DNA of 64,000 nt from positions 16,045 to 80,044 of the forward strand of contig JAJUHC010000007.1 in assembly GCA_029268065.1 (NCBI GenBank), in the 5' to 3' direction. The stretch's first letter is position 1. Each line of letters opens with the position of its first letter. This stretch comes from Clostridiales bacterium. Its GTDB lineage: Bacteria; Bacillota; Clostridia; Oscillospirales; Oscillospiraceae. Positions 6,205 through 16,643 of this stretch are shown here, one piece after another. A program made the translations under genes and the position numbers. The notes beneath the pieces were generated by a model. It saw nothing but the letters and a program-made list of their open reading frames with translations, ran no database searches and was not told where the DNA came from.

Positions 6205-9200
6205 TCAAAACAGGGAGAGCTGGCTCGTATCAGGAAGCTCCCCGAGGGCGCCCAGGTTTTTAAGCTGCTCTATATGCGTCTTTGAGACCTTGCGGCAGGC
6301 GGAGGAAAGGCCTTCTATCGACACAAATTCCATGTCGCGGCAAGCCATCAAATCCTGCGCCGCCGATTCTCCGAGCCCGCTAATAGCGATAAACGGCGGG
6401 CGGAGCGCGTTCCCCTCCACGAGGAACCTGGTCGCGTCGGACTTCTTCAAGTCTATCGGCAGAAACTCGAAGCCGCGCATGTAGAATTCGTAAACCGACT
6501 CAAGCGTGGTCAGCAAATCCAGCTCCTTTGCGGTGGCGTTCTGATTCTCAGATATCTTTCTTATGTTCTGACGGACGGTTTCTATGCCCTTCGTCATGAT
6601 CTCGGCGTCGAAGGAATCGCCCCTGCGGTAGAAATACGCGCTGTAATACTCGATTGGGCGGTGCACCTTGAACCATGCTATGCGGAACGCCATCATAACG
6701 TAGGCGACCGCGTGCGCCTTCGGGAAAAGATACTTTATCTTTTTGCAGGAGCCTATATACCACTCGGGCACTCCCAGCGCGAGCATATCCTTTTCCCATT
6801 CCTCTGTTATTCCCTTGCCCTTTCGCACGGCTTCCATGATTTTAAACGCCTTCATCTCGTCCATACCCATGGAAACGAGATAGAGCATGATGTCGTCGCG
6901 GCAGCCTATCGTCTGGTCGATTGTCGCTGTATGGTCCAGTATCAGATCCTTGGCGTTTCCGAGCCACACGTCGGTGCCGTGCGAAAATCCGGAAAGCCGC
7001 ACGAGCGTGTCAAAGGTTTCAGGCTGAACGTCGACGAGCATCTGCCTTGTGAATCCGGTCCCGAACTCGGGTATCCCGATCGTGCCCGTACCGCCTATTA
7101 TCGGGTCGCCGTCAGGAAGCCCGAGCGGCGCCGGCGATTTGAAAATAAGCATGGTATCCTTGTCGTCGAGCGGTATTTTTCTCGCGTTTTCGCCGGTCAG
7201 GTCCTCGAGCATTTTTATCATCGTGGGGTCGTCGTGCCCCAGCTCGTCCAGCTTTAAAAGATTGTCCTCCATCGCGTGATACTCAAAATGAGTAGTTATT
7301 ATATCCGTATCGGAGTCGTCGGCGGGGTGCTGCACCGGGCAGAAATCCGTCACGTCCATGTCCTGCGGTATTATTACAAGACCGCCGGGATGCTGCCCCG
7401 TGGTGCGCTTGACACCGACGCAGCCCTGGGTCAGACGGTTCTCCTCCGCCTTTGTCACCGTCATTCCGCGCTCCTCCAGATACTTTTTTACATATCCGTA
7501 GGCCGTTTTGCTGGCGAGTGTGCCGATTGTGCCGGCCCTGAAAACGTGGTCGGAGCCGAAAAGCTCTTCCGTATATTTATGCGCCCTCGCCTGATACTCC
7601 CCCGAGAAGTTGAGGTCTATATCGGGGACCTTGGCCCCTCCGAAGCCGAGGAAGGTCTCAAACGGAATGTCAAAGCCGTCCTTGTCGTAGCGCGTCCCGC
7701 ATACGGGGCAGTTTTTATCGGGCATGTCGGCGCCGCAGCCGTAATCCTTCCCCGATTCAAAGTCGCTGTTTTTGCAGTTCGGGCAGCGGTAATGAGCCGG
7801 AAGGGAGTTGACCTCGGTTATCCCCGACAGGAAGGCGACTATTGACGAGCCTACGCTTCCTCTGGAGCCGACGAGGTAACCCGCGTCGAGGGAATTCTTC
7901 ACCAGCTTCTGCGCGCTCATATATATGACGTCGTATTTTCTTGAAAGTATGTCGTTAAGCTCGGTTTCGACCCGCTTTTTCACGATTTCGGGCGGGTTTT
8001 CACCGTAAAGCTCGCCCATTTTGCCGTATACCAGCCTCTTCAGGTCCTCGGCGGAATTTTCGACCGTCGGGGTAAAAAGCTGCTTCGGCAGAAGCTCTAT
8101 GTCGTCGCACATATTCGCGATCTCATTCGGATACCGCACCACGGCGTCGTAGGCGTCCTCAGCGCCAAGATAGGAGAACTCCTCAAGCAGCTCGTCCGTC
8201 GTCTTGAAGTAAAGCGGAAGCGGGCGGTCGGCGTCGGGAAAGCTTTTAGCCGCAAGCAGTATCCTGCGGTAGGCCTCGTGCTGAGGGTGCAGGAAATGTA
8301 CGTCCCCCGTGGCGGCGAAGGGCTTCCCAAGCTCCTTGGCCAGCCTCACCACCTTGCGGTTTAAGTCGCGGAGCTCCTCCTCGTCCTTCACCGTTCCGTC
8401 GCGCAGCATGAAGCCATTATTGCATATCGGCTGAATCTCAAGGTAATCGTAGAATGACGCCAGCCTTTTAAGCTCGGACCAGCTCTTTTTCGCTACGATG
8501 GCGCTGAAAACCTCGCCCGCCTCGCACGCCGAACCGATGATAAGCCCTTCCCTGTGCCCGCTCAGCACGCTCTTCGGAATAATCGGGTTCTTCTTGAAGT
8601 ATTTGAGGTGGCTCATCGATATAAGCTTATACAGATTTTTAAGCCCCGCCTTGTTTTTGGCGAGCAATATCATGTGGCGGGGGTACCTCGACGGCTGGTT
8701 GTTCATGCGCAGCCCGACCATATACGGGTTTATTTCGGAGACCGTACGAACGCCCCTTTCCTCGAGCATCCCAAAGAACTTCTGGAGCATATACGCCACG
8801 GTCGCGGCGTCGTCAGACGCCCTGTGATGATTGAATTCCGGAAGCCCCAGATGTCCCGCCACAATATCAAGCTTGTACTTCTTCAGCTCGGGCAGAAGGT
8901 TCTGAGAGAGAACAAGAGTGTCAATCGAGGTCGTTTCAAACGCGATGCCCTCGCGCTCGCAGCCCTTGCATATAAAGCCCATATCAAAATCCGCGTTGTG
9001 GGCGCAGAGCGGCGAGGAGCCCGCAAATTCAAGAAACGCTCTCAGCGCCTCCCTGAGCTTCGGGGCGTTTTTCACGTCCCTGTCCGTTATGCCCGTAAGC
9101 TGCGTTATATTGCTCGGAATATGCATCTCGGGGTCGACAAAGGTCTGAAAGCGCTCCCCGATTTCGCCGTTTTTATAGCGTACCGCGCCGATTTCGGTAA

Positions 9201-10167
9201 TCCGGTCGCGCTCGGGGTCGAGCCCGGTCGTTTCAATGTCAAAGGCGACAAACTCGCCGCCGAGGGGCTGGTCCGAGGGACCGTGGACGACCACCCTGTC
9301 GTCCATGTCGTTTATATAATAGGCTTCCGTTCCGAACAGTATCTTTACGCCCGCCGCCTTGCCCGCCTTCCATGCCTCGGGGAAGGCGTGCGCGACGCCG
9401 TGGTCTGTTATTGCTATCGCCTTATGCCCCCATGCCGCGGCCTGACGCACAGCCTCCGCAGCGTTCGTCAGCGCGTCCATGGTAGAATAGCTCGTGTGCA
9501 GATGCAGCTCCACGCGCTTTTCCTCCGCGGTGTCGTTACGGCGGGGCGCTTCGGCCAGCTCGATGCTTGCCGGCTCAAGCGACACGTCGTTTTCGTAACG
9601 GTTGAAGCGGGGGCTTCCCTGTACCCTGAGCCACTGCTTTTCCTTTATCCTGTCGCATATCTCCTTTGCATTCTCCTCGCGCATAAAACGCGAAACGTGC
9701 ACGGAGCCGGTATAGTCCGTGATATAAAAAGAAAGCGCCCACGCCTTCTGCTTGGGAAGCTCCCTTGAATCGACCGCGAAAACCTCTCCGCAAACGCTTA
9801 TCTTCCCTGACGCCTCGGAAAACTCGCTCATAGGAGTCGTTTTTCCCTTTATCGCCGCGCCCATTATAACATCGCTTTCGGATTTTTGGGTTTTTTCGGC
9901 TTTTTGCGGCTGTCTGCCGGCCTTGGGATATGTAATTTTTATGCTTACGGATTTCAAATCGAATTCCGCCATTATTTCGCTCTCCATCAGCCCGATCAGA
10001 AGAGGAGGCGCAGGTTCTTTAAACTGTACGGCAAGCTGCATTTCCCGGCTTCCCCGGTCCACCGTCGCTCCCAGCACAAGCGCATCCTTAAGAGGGCCGA
10101 AAACCGCTTCGTCGCCCCTGCAGCTCTTGAATATGTCGTAAAAAGGAATCGCCTTGTTTTCGCCCAT
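6205..10167 (-). CDS. polC: DNA polymerase III PolC-type
   Basis: PolC is the main replicative polymerase of low-GC Gram-positives. The 1320-residue product has an N-terminal region and OB fold, a PHP domain (HLHTSYS near residue 222, ITDHG) split by a DEDD proofreading exonuclease (DIETTGL at about 310-316), a four-cysteine zinc site (CPNC and CPVC), and the polymerase site PDIDLNF. The ATG at 10167 is preceded by AAGGTG with a 6-base spacer; the frame-open GTG three codons upstream lacks one. It is somewhat shorter than many PolC proteins (about 1430). It starts 10 bases after ispG, ending the long operon. Confidence 0.97.
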   Translation of the reverse strand: MGENKAIPFYDIFKSCRGDEAVFGPLKDALVLGATVDRGSREMQLAVQFKEPAPPLLIGLMESEIMAEFDLKSVSIKITYPKAGRQPQKAEKTQKSESDVIMGAAIKGKTTPMSEFSEASGKISVCGEVFAVDSRELPKQKAWALSFYITDYTGSVHVSRFMREENAKEICDRIKEKQWLRVQGSPRFNRYENDVSLEPASIELAEAPRRNDTAEEKRVELHLHTSYSTMDALTNAAEAVRQAAAWGHKAIAITDHGVAHAFPEAWKAGKAAGVKILFGTEAYYINDMDDRVVVHGPSDQPLGGEFVAFDIETTGLDPERDRITEIGAVRYKNGEIGERFQTFVDPEMHIPSNITQLTGITDRDVKNAPKLREALRAFLEFAGSSPLCAHNADFDMGFICKGCEREGIAFETTSIDTLVLSQNLLPELKKYKLDIVAGHLGLPEFNHHRASDDAATVAYMLQKFFGMLEERGVRTVSEINPYMVGLRMNNQPSRYPRHMILLAKNKAGLKNLYKLISMSHLKYFKKNPIIPKSVLSGHREGLIIGSACEAGEVFSAIVAKKSWSELKRLASFYDYLEIQPICNNGFMLRDGTVKDEEELRDLNRKVVRLAKELGKPFAATGDVHFLHPQHEAYRRILLAAKSFPDADRPLPLYFKTTDELLEEFSYLGAEDAYDAVVRYPNEIANMCDDIELLPKQLFTPTVENSAEDLKRLVYGKMGELYGENPPEIVKKRVETELNDILSRKYDVIYMSAQKLVKNSLDAGYLVGSRGSVGSSIVAFLSGITEVNSLPAHYRCPNCKNSDFESGKDYGCGADMPDKNCPVCGTRYDKDGFDIPFETFLGFGGAKVPDIDLNFSGEYQARAHKYTEELFGSDHVFRAGTIGTLASKTAYGYVKKYLEERGMTVTKAEENRLTQGCVGVKRTTGQHPGGLVIIPQDMDVTDFCPVQHPADDSDTDIITTHFEYHAMEDNLLKLDELGHDDPTMIKMLEDLTGENARKIPLDDKDTMLIFKSPAPLGLPDGDPIIGGTGTIGIPEFGTGFTRQMLVDVQPETFDTLVRLSGFSHGTDVWLGNAKDLILDHTATIDQTIGCRDDIMLYLVSMGMDEMKAFKIMEAVRKGKGITEEWEKDMLALGVPEWYIGSCKKIKYLFPKAHAVAYVMMAFRIAWFKVHRPIEYYSAYFYRRGDSFDAEIMTKGIETVRQNIRKISENQNATAKELDLLTTLESVYEFYMRGFEFLPIDLKKSDATRFLVEGNALRPPFIAISGLGESAAQDLMACRDMEFVSIEGLSSACRKVSKTHIEQLKNLGALGELPDTSQLSLF

Positions 10168-10177
10168 TTGTAACACC

Positions 10178-11224
10178 TTAATCTCTGTTTATAAGTTCCA
10201 CAAGCTCATCGGCCAGCCTGTCGTAAGGCGCCGACTTGATAATCTCTCCGCGGCTGAATATAATCCCCTTGTCCCTTCCGCCGGCTATTCCGAAGTCCGC
10301 ATGAGACGCCTCCCCCGGACCGTTGACGGCGCAGCCCATAACCGCTACCGTAATATCCTTCTTACAGCCGGAAAGCCGTTTCTCTATTTCGCCCGCAAGT
10401 GAGATAAGGTCTATTTCCGTCCTACCGCAGGTAGGGCAGGATATTATCTCCACCCCGTCGCGCCTAAGCCCCAGAGCCTTGAGAATGGCTGTTCCTGCTC
10501 TCACCTCCGCCTCCGGCTCGGCCGTGAGCGATACCCTTATGGTGTCGCCTATGCCGTCCAGAAGCAGAGCGCCTATTCCGGCGGCCGATTTTATAACGCC
10601 CGTGTACTCGCTTCCCGCCTCTGTAACGCCAAGGTGCAGCGGATAATCGCAGCTTTCCGCCATAAGCCTGTACGCCGCCACGGTGAGCGGAACTGAGGAC
10701 GCCTTTATTGAAACGCAGATATCGTAAAATCCAAAACGCTCAAGAAGCGCGATATGCCTCCTCGCGCTCTCCACCATAGCCTCCGGCGTCACGCCCCCGT
10801 GCTTCGAGAGGATATCCCTTTCAAGGCTCCCGCCGTTGACGCCTATTCTTATAGGTATGGAGCGCGCGCGGCAGGCGTCGACAACCGCCTTCACCCTGTC
10901 GTCCCCGCCTATGTTTCCCGGGTTGATGCGTATCTTGTCGGCCCCCCGCTCGGCGGCTCGCAGGGCGAGCCTGTAATCGAAGTGTATGTCGGCCACGATG
11001 GGCAGATCAACTTGCTCTTTTATCTCCGAAATGGCGTTTGCCGCCTCTGAATCAGGGACGGCAACGCGCACGATATCACAGCCGGCCGCCTTGAGCCGCT
11101 TTATCTGCGAAACCGTATCGGCCGCGTTCTCCGTTTTTGTGTTGGTCATGGACTGGACAGTTATCCTTGCCCCGCCGCCTATTGGAACGCCGCCTACATT
11201 TATTTTTTTAGTTTTTTCCGACAT
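10178..11224 (-). CDS. ispG: 4-hydroxy-3-methylbut-2-enyl-diphosphate synthase IspG
   Basis: IspG (GcpE) is a [4Fe-4S] enzyme that reduces MEcPP to HMBPP in the non-mevalonate isoprenoid route. The 348-residue protein starts with VGGVPIGGGA and QSMTNT, has the TIM-barrel segment RINPGNIG, and carries the cluster-binding cysteines in CPTCG and GCAVNGPGEA. The start overlaps the rseP stop by one base (TAATG), so translation is probably coupled. dxr of the same pathway lies two genes upstream. Confidence 0.97.
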   Translation of the reverse strand: MSEKTKKINVGGVPIGGGARITVQSMTNTKTENAADTVSQIKRLKAAGCDIVRVAVPDSEAANAISEIKEQVDLPIVADIHFDYRLALRAAERGADKIRINPGNIGGDDRVKAVVDACRARSIPIRIGVNGGSLERDILSKHGGVTPEAMVESARRHIALLERFGFYDICVSIKASSVPLTVAAYRLMAESCDYPLHLGVTEAGSEYTGVIKSAAGIGALLLDGIGDTIRVSLTAEPEAEVRAGTAILKALGLRRDGVEIISCPTCGRTEIDLISLAGEIEKRLSGCKKDITVAVMGCAVNGPGEASHADFGIAGGRDKGIIFSRGEIIKSAPYDRLADELVELINRD

Positions 11225-12279
11225 TATTTGACCAGCTTTACAATATCGTTGAACATTACCACAACCATGAGTCCTATCAGCAGCACGAAGCCAGCGGCAT
11301 GGATATAGCCCTCGTACTTCGGATCCACCTTTCTTCTCAGGATCTTCTCTATCGCGTAGGTAATGAACATAAAGAATATGCGTCCGCCGTCAAGAGCGGG
11401 TATTGGAAGCATGTTCATGACCGCGAGATTGATGGCTATAAAGGCTCCGATGTACAGTATGCTCTCAATCGCGTCCGAAACGCTTTGTGACGAAGTCCCG
11501 ACCTCGTTTATAATGCCGACTATGCCGACAGGACCCGAAAGATCCTTCATCCCGGCTTTCCCGTTTAAAAGATCGCTTATGCCCAGACGCACGAGGCGTA
11601 CAAAGGAGAGCGAATTGTACCACGAATACTTCAGCTTGCTCCCGACCGTCGCTTCCTCGGCTTTTATATAAAAACCGTACCGCATGTATTTCTGCCCGTT
11701 CACCGTGTATTCCCTGAGACTTATCGGAAAATCCTTGAGAAGAACCTTTCGCCCTTCCCTGATGACGACAATATCCGCCGTTTTCCCGTTGCCTCTTGAA
11801 AGGAAGGTCGAAATGTCGCTTGAAAGATAAATCCGCTCGCCGTTTATGGAATAAAACGTGTCGCCGCTCATGAGCGGACTGTCCGCCTGATTGGGGAAGC
11901 CGTCCATAAAGCCCGAAATGGTGGTCGTCGAAAACGCCGCAGAGCCTGAAAACAGTATGACAATAATCAGGAAACCCGCGAGAAAGTTCATAAAGGAGCC
12001 CGCGACAAGCACTACGGTCCTTTTCCACAGAGGCTTGCCGGTGAAGGAACGCGGATCGCCAGATTCCTCGTCCTCGCCCTCCAGTGCGCAGAAGCCGCCT
12101 ATCGGAAAAAGCCTCAGAGAGTACTTCGTCTCCCTGCCCTGCTTTTTCAGAATTGCTGGGCCCATGCCTACCGCAAACTCATTCACCTTGACGCCGAGAA
12201 GCTTCGCAGCCGTAAAATGACCGATTTCATGAATAACGACAAGCGCCCCGAAAATTATAACAGCGATTGCAATATACAT
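11224..12279 (-). CDS. rseP: Site-2 protease RseP
   Basis: RseP is an intramembrane zinc metalloprotease that cleaves anti-sigma factors and leftover signal peptides within the membrane. The 351-residue protein has HEIGH at residues 17-21 in the first membrane segment, a PDZ domain in the middle, and the third zinc ligand in NMLPIPALDGGR near the C-terminus. The ATG at 12279 was preferred because AGAAAGG lies 9 bases upstream and the active-site helix then sits at the usual distance from the start; a TTG at 12300 would overlap dxr. No substrate gene is nearby. Confidence 0.95.
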   Translation of the reverse strand: MYIAIAVIIFGALVVIHEIGHFTAAKLLGVKVNEFAVGMGPAILKKQGRETKYSLRLFPIGGFCALEGEDEESGDPRSFTGKPLWKRTVVLVAGSFMNFLAGFLIIVILFSGSAAFSTTTISGFMDGFPNQADSPLMSGDTFYSINGERIYLSSDISTFLSRGNGKTADIVVIREGRKVLLKDFPISLREYTVNGQKYMRYGFYIKAEEATVGSKLKYSWYNSLSFVRLVRLGISDLLNGKAGMKDLSGPVGIVGIINEVGTSSQSVSDAIESILYIGAFIAINLAVMNMLPIPALDGGRIFFMFITYAIEKILRRKVDPKYEGYIHAAGFVLLIGLMVVVMFNDIVKLVK

Positions 12280-12283
12280 GAGA

Positions 12284-13414
12284 TTATGCCTTTCTGACAA
12301 GCTCCCTCGCCTGTCTGTCCGCCGAGAGGATTTCTTCCAGATTCGCGTCCTTAACGCTCTTAACGTTTTCCAGAGCGAATACTACCTTTTCATATATTTC
12401 GTTGAAGCCTATTCTATCCTGAAGAAAAAGATTGACCGCTTCCTCGTTAGCGGCATTCATAACCGCGGCCGCCGTTCCTCCCCGCTTCGCGACCTCCATC
12501 GCAGTTTTGAGGCAGGGGAAGGCGTTCAGATCCGGCTCCAAAAATGTCAGGGCGCTCTTTGTGAAGTCAGGCGCCTCCGTGAGCGATCTTAAGCGTTTGG
12601 GGTAGGTCAGGGCGTATTGAATTGGCAGCTTCATGTCCGGCAGGCCGCACTGTGCGATAACAGAGCCGTCTGTGAATTCAACCATCGAATGTATCACGCT
12701 CTGGGGGTGAATGAGCACCTTGATTCTTTCAGGCGCGGCGCCGAAAAGGTGCATCGCTTCTATATATTCAAGCCCCTTGTTCATAAGCGTCGCGGAGTCT
12801 ATGGTTATTTTCCTGCCCATGCTCCAGTTCGGATGCCTGAGAGCGTCTTCCTTTCTGACATTCTGAAGCTCGGCGCGGCTCTTCCCGAGGAAGGGCCCGC
12901 CCGAAGCCGTGAGCAGTATCCTCGACAGCCCGCCGCCCTGCCCGTTCAGACACTGAAATATCGCCGAATGCTCCGAATCAACGGGTATTATCTCGGCTCC
13001 GTATTTCCCTGCGGTCGCCATAACGATGCTCCCCGCGCACACAAGGGTCTCCTTGTTCGCAAGAGCTATGCGCTTTTTCTTCTCTATCGCCGCCATGGTC
13101 GGAATAAGCCCCGCCGCGCCCGACATCGCCGTAATTACGGTGTCCGAACCGTCTCCCGCGGCTTCGACTATCCCTTCCAGGCCTGAAGCTACGCGAACAA
13201 AAGTGTCCGAAAGCTTTGTTTTCAGCTCCCTTGCGGCATTTTCATCAAAAACCGCGACGAGCGAGGGTTTGAAATCCCTCGCCTGCTCCTCAAGAAGCCT
13301 GATATTGCTGCCCGCCGCAAGAGATGATACGGACAATCCCAGATGTTTTATCACGGCAAGGCTTTGAGTGCCGATTGAGCCGGTCGAGCCCAATACCGAG
13401 ATACGCTCAGACAT
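12284..13414 (-). CDS. dxr: 1-deoxy-D-xylulose 5-phosphate reductoisomerase Dxr
   Basis: Dxr converts DXP to MEP with NADPH and a divalent metal, the committed step of non-mevalonate isoprenoid synthesis. The 376-residue product has the NADPH site GSTGSIGTQ at residues 9-17, ALANKETLV, the metal-site region VDSEHSAIFQ, and the flexible-loop residues HPNWSMG. Its start overlaps the cdsA stop (TAATG), and rseP begins 4 bases after its end, fitting a tightly coupled operon with ispG. Confidence 0.97.
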   Translation of the reverse strand: MSERISVLGSTGSIGTQSLAVIKHLGLSVSSLAAGSNIRLLEEQARDFKPSLVAVFDENAARELKTKLSDTFVRVASGLEGIVEAAGDGSDTVITAMSGAAGLIPTMAAIEKKKRIALANKETLVCAGSIVMATAGKYGAEIIPVDSEHSAIFQCLNGQGGGLSRILLTASGGPFLGKSRAELQNVRKEDALRHPNWSMGRKITIDSATLMNKGLEYIEAMHLFGAAPERIKVLIHPQSVIHSMVEFTDGSVIAQCGLPDMKLPIQYALTYPKRLRSLTEAPDFTKSALTFLEPDLNAFPCLKTAMEVAKRGGTAAAVMNAANEEAVNLFLQDRIGFNEIYEKVVFALENVKSVKDANLEEILSADRQARELVRKA

Positions 13415-14238
13415 TATCTCACCCCTATCGCCGGAAGCCAGAGTACGAGCCAGAAGATCAGCGGGGCCGTGAACACTACGCTGTCGATCCTGTCGAGTAT
13501 ACCGCCGTGACCCGGCAGCAGGTTCCCGTAGTCCTTTATCTTGAATTCGCGCTTCATAAGTGAAAACGCAAGGTCTCCAAGCTGGGCTATCGGGCTTCCG
13601 ATAAGTCCGTAAATTGCAAGATACAGATAGTTTACCTTAAGATCGCGGAAGTACTGCAGAATAAGCCCGTATATCAGCATTCCCGCAACGGCGCCGAACA
13701 GCCCCCCAAGCGCACCCTCGACAGTCTTGTTCGGGCTCACATATGGTATCAGCTTTCTTTTTCCAAAGGCCTTTCCGATAAAAAACGCTCCCGTATCGCT
13801 GCAATACGCCGCTATGAACGGCAGCAGCACGAGATATGCCCCGTTGTGGAAAAGTCTTATCCTCAGCACCGCCACAAACAGATACGGAATGAGCGCCGCC
13901 GCAAACATCGTTGAAAAAAGGTCGTATATCACCCTGCTGTCGCCGCGGTAATCTATTACCGCTTTCAAAAACACGGCAAACACAAAAAGCATGAACACCG
14001 CCGTGGAGTAAAACCTGTTGATATTCAGGTATACGGCGAGAGGAGAGGCAAAAGCGAAAACCACCGCAAGAAGAGTGCTTACGATATCGCTTGAAAAGCC
14101 GGCCCCACGCATGAACTCAAAGGCGGCGAGCGCGCAGACGCAAGCCATAGCCGCCGCAAATATCCAAACAGGAAGATAGACGGCTACGGTGATAAGTATG
14201 GGTATGAGTATAAGGGCGACTATTACTCTCGCTTTCAT
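13414..14238 (-). CDS. cdsA: Phosphatidate cytidylyltransferase CdsA
   Basis: CdsA makes CDP-diacylglycerol from phosphatidic acid and CTP in the membrane, feeding phospholipid synthesis. The 274-residue protein is mostly membrane helices and carries the family signature near the C-terminus (KDYGNLLPGHGGILDRIDS), plus SPNKTVEG. It starts after GGGGGAG, 11 bases downstream of infB. In most Firmicutes uppS precedes cdsA; here infB does, so uppS must be elsewhere. Confidence 0.96.
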   Translation of the reverse strand: MKARVIVALILIPILITVAVYLPVWIFAAAMACVCALAAFEFMRGAGFSSDIVSTLLAVVFAFASPLAVYLNINRFYSTAVFMLFVFAVFLKAVIDYRGDSRVIYDLFSTMFAAALIPYLFVAVLRIRLFHNGAYLVLLPFIAAYCSDTGAFFIGKAFGKRKLIPYVSPNKTVEGALGGLFGAVAGMLIYGLILQYFRDLKVNYLYLAIYGLIGSPIAQLGDLAFSLMKREFKIKDYGNLLPGHGGILDRIDSVVFTAPLIFWLVLWLPAIGVR

Positions 14239-14249
14239 GCTCTCCCCCG

Positions 14250-16643
14250 CTACTGCTGGTTAATCTGCTCCATAACAAAAGCCTCGACGATATCGCCTTC
14301 TTTTACGTCGTTGAATTTCTCTATGGAAATACCGCATTCGTAGCCCGCGGCTACCTCCTTGACGTCGTCCTTGAAGCGGCGCAGCGACGCCAGCGCCCCT
14401 TCATGAACCACAACGCCGTCCCTTACCACGCGGACCTGCGCGTTGCGCACGAGCTTTCCGTCCTGCACATAGGCGCCTATAACCGTGCCAACCTTCGAGA
14501 CCTTGTATATCTGCCTGGCCTCGGCGTGTCCGATAACGGCTTCCTTGAACTTTGGCGAAAGCAGTCCCTTCATCGCGGCTTCTATCTCGTCGATGCATTC
14601 GTAGATGATTCTGTACATGCGTATATCCACGTTGGCGCGCACGGCGCTGTCGCGTGCGGCGTTATCGGGACGGACGTTGAAACCGACAATAATCGCACCC
14701 GAGGTGGCCGCAAGCATAACGTCGGTTTCGCTTATCGCGCCCACTCCGCTGTGTATGACCCTTACGCGCACCTCCTCGTTCGAGAGCTTCTCAAGAGAGG
14801 ATTTTATAGCCTCGGCTGAGCCCTGCACGTCGGCCTTTACGATAATGTTGAGGTCCTTGATCTCGCCCTGCTGGATCTGAGCGAACAGATCGTCAAGCGA
14901 TACCTTCTTGTTTTCTCCGGAGCCCTTGGCGGTATTCTTGCGCTGCTCCACAAGCTCCCTCGCCATGCGCTCGTCGGTGACGGCGTTGAATACGTCGCCC
15001 GCGCCAGGCACTTCCCCGAGCCCCATAACCTCGACAGGCACCGAAGGCCCCGCCTCGGCGACCTTCTCTCCCCTGTCGTTGGTCATGACACGGACGCGCC
15101 CGACGGCCGTTCCCGCTATCATTATATCGCCCTGGCGGAGCGTGCCGTTCTGCACAAGCACGGTCGCCACAGGACCTCTGCCCTTGTCGAGCTTGGCCTC
15201 GATTACCGTGCCTCTTGCCTGGCGGTTGGGGTTCGCACGAAGCTCCTTCATTTCGGCCGTCAGCACCACCATCTCGAGAAGATTGTCTATACCCATGCCA
15301 GTTTTGGCAGATATGGGACAGATTATCGTCTCGCCGCCCCATTCCTCAGCGACAAGGCCGTATTCGGTGAGCTGCTGCTTTATTCTATCAGGATTTGCGC
15401 CCGGCTTATCCATCTTGTTTATCGCCACTATGATCGACACTCCCGCCGCTTTGGCGTGGTTTATCGACTCGACGGTCTGAGGCATGATGCCGTCGTCCGC
15501 AGCCACGACAAGGATTGCGATATCCGTCACCATTGCGCCTCTCGCCCGCATCGAGGTAAAAGCCTCGTGACCCGGCGTGTCCAGAAAGGTTATTGGCTTT
15601 CCTTTTATTTCCACTCTGTATGCGCCGATGTGCTGGGTTATGCCTCCGGCCTCGCCCTCGACGACGTTCGCCCTTCTTATCCTGTCAAGAAGCGAGGTCT
15701 TTCCATGGTCGACATGCCCCATCACGACGACTACGGGCGCCCTGGCGACAAGCTCCTCCTCCGAGTCCTCGTGTTCGTCAAAGAGCCTCTCCTCTATGGT
15801 CACTACGACCTCTCGTTCGACCTTGCAGTTGAGCTCCAGCGCGACGAGAGCCGCCGTGTCGTAGTCAATAACGTCCGAAAGAGAAGCCATTACGCCCATT
15901 TTTATGAGCTGCTTCACGACCTCGGCCCCGGTCTTCTTCATTCGGGAAGCAAGCTCTCCCACGCTTATTTCGTCCGGAATCATAACCTTGAGCTGCTGCT
16001 TCTTCGCTATCTCGAGCTGCAGCTTCTGAAGCCTGTCGCGCTCCTCCTGGCGCTTTTTCGCACTGTTTGAAACGCTCTGCTGTCTGCCCTGCCCTTTCTT
16101 TGAAAACTTCTCCTTGCCCTGCCTCATTCTGTCCGCGCGCTCGGGAACGAGTGTCTCAAGCCGCTCGTCGTACTTTTCTATGTTGACGACGACGCCGCGG
16201 GTATCTATTATTCTTTTCTGAGGGAGCACCTTGGGCACATGAGCTTTTTCCGGCTTCTTCTGCGCCTGCTGCGTCTGCTGCTGCGGAGCGGCTTCCGGCC
16301 TTTTTTGCTCCTGATGCGCGGCGGGGTGCCTCACTTCCTTTTCATGCTTCGTCTCTGTCTGCTGCTGAGGCGCCGGAGACGGCGCGCTCTCCTTAACGGG
16401 CTGAATATCGGCCTCCCGCTTCGGCTCCGGTTTGGAAACGTCCGCAAATATTTCCTCTATGCTGTCTACCTGATTATGCCTTGTTAGATATTCGAATATT
16501 ATGTTGAGCTCAGCCTCTTCAAGCACCTGCATATGGTTCTTCGGCGCGACGGCATATTCCTTAAGTATCTCCGCTATGACCTTGGAATTCATGCCAAAAT
16601 CCTTCGCAACCTCATGAACCCTGTATTTAACTAAACTAGCCAT
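14250..16643 (-). CDS. infB: Translation initiation factor IF-2
   Basis: IF-2 is the GTPase that brings initiator tRNA to the 30S subunit and promotes subunit joining. The 797-residue protein has an N-terminal IF2N domain, a long glutamine/proline/lysine-rich linker (about residues 85-155), a second IF2N-like domain, and the G domain with [16 protein letters not shown] and NKMDKPGA, then domains II-IV. The ATG at 16643 has GGGAGG 7 bases upstream. It overlaps the end of ylxQ by 8 bases. rbfA, the usual next gene, is missing here. Confidence 0.97.
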   Translation of the reverse strand: MASLVKYRVHEVAKDFGMNSKVIAEILKEYAVAPKNHMQVLEEAELNIIFEYLTRHNQVDSIEEIFADVSKPEPKREADIQPVKESAPSPAPQQQTETKHEKEVRHPAAHQEQKRPEAAPQQQTQQAQKKPEKAHVPKVLPQKRIIDTRGVVVNIEKYDERLETLVPERADRMRQGKEKFSKKGQGRQQSVSNSAKKRQEERDRLQKLQLEIAKKQQLKVMIPDEISVGELASRMKKTGAEVVKQLIKMGVMASLSDVIDYDTAALVALELNCKVEREVVVTIEERLFDEHEDSEEELVARAPVVVVMGHVDHGKTSLLDRIRRANVVEGEAGGITQHIGAYRVEIKGKPITFLDTPGHEAFTSMRARGAMVTDIAILVVAADDGIMPQTVESINHAKAAGVSIIVAINKMDKPGANPDRIKQQLTEYGLVAEEWGGETIICPISAKTGMGIDNLLEMVVLTAEMKELRANPNRQARGTVIEAKLDKGRGPVATVLVQNGTLRQGDIMIAGTAVGRVRVMTNDRGEKVAEAGPSVPVEVMGLGEVPGAGDVFNAVTDERMARELVEQRKNTAKGSGENKKVSLDDLFAQIQQGEIKDLNIIVKADVQGSAEAIKSSLEKLSNEEVRVRVIHSGVGAISETDVMLAATSGAIIVGFNVRPDNAARDSAVRANVDIRMYRIIYECIDEIEAAMKGLLSPKFKEAVIGHAEARQIYKVSKVGTVIGAYVQDGKLVRNAQVRVVRDGVVVHEGALASLRRFKDDVKEVAAGYECGISIEKFNDVKEGDIVEAFVMEQINQQ

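Noticed and set aside
8554..9768. A 404-codon open frame antisense to polC, and similar long antisense frames in infB, dnaE and the MFS genes.
   Set aside because: They mirror codon bias of the real genes, have no SD or homology, and lie wholly inside well-identified genes.
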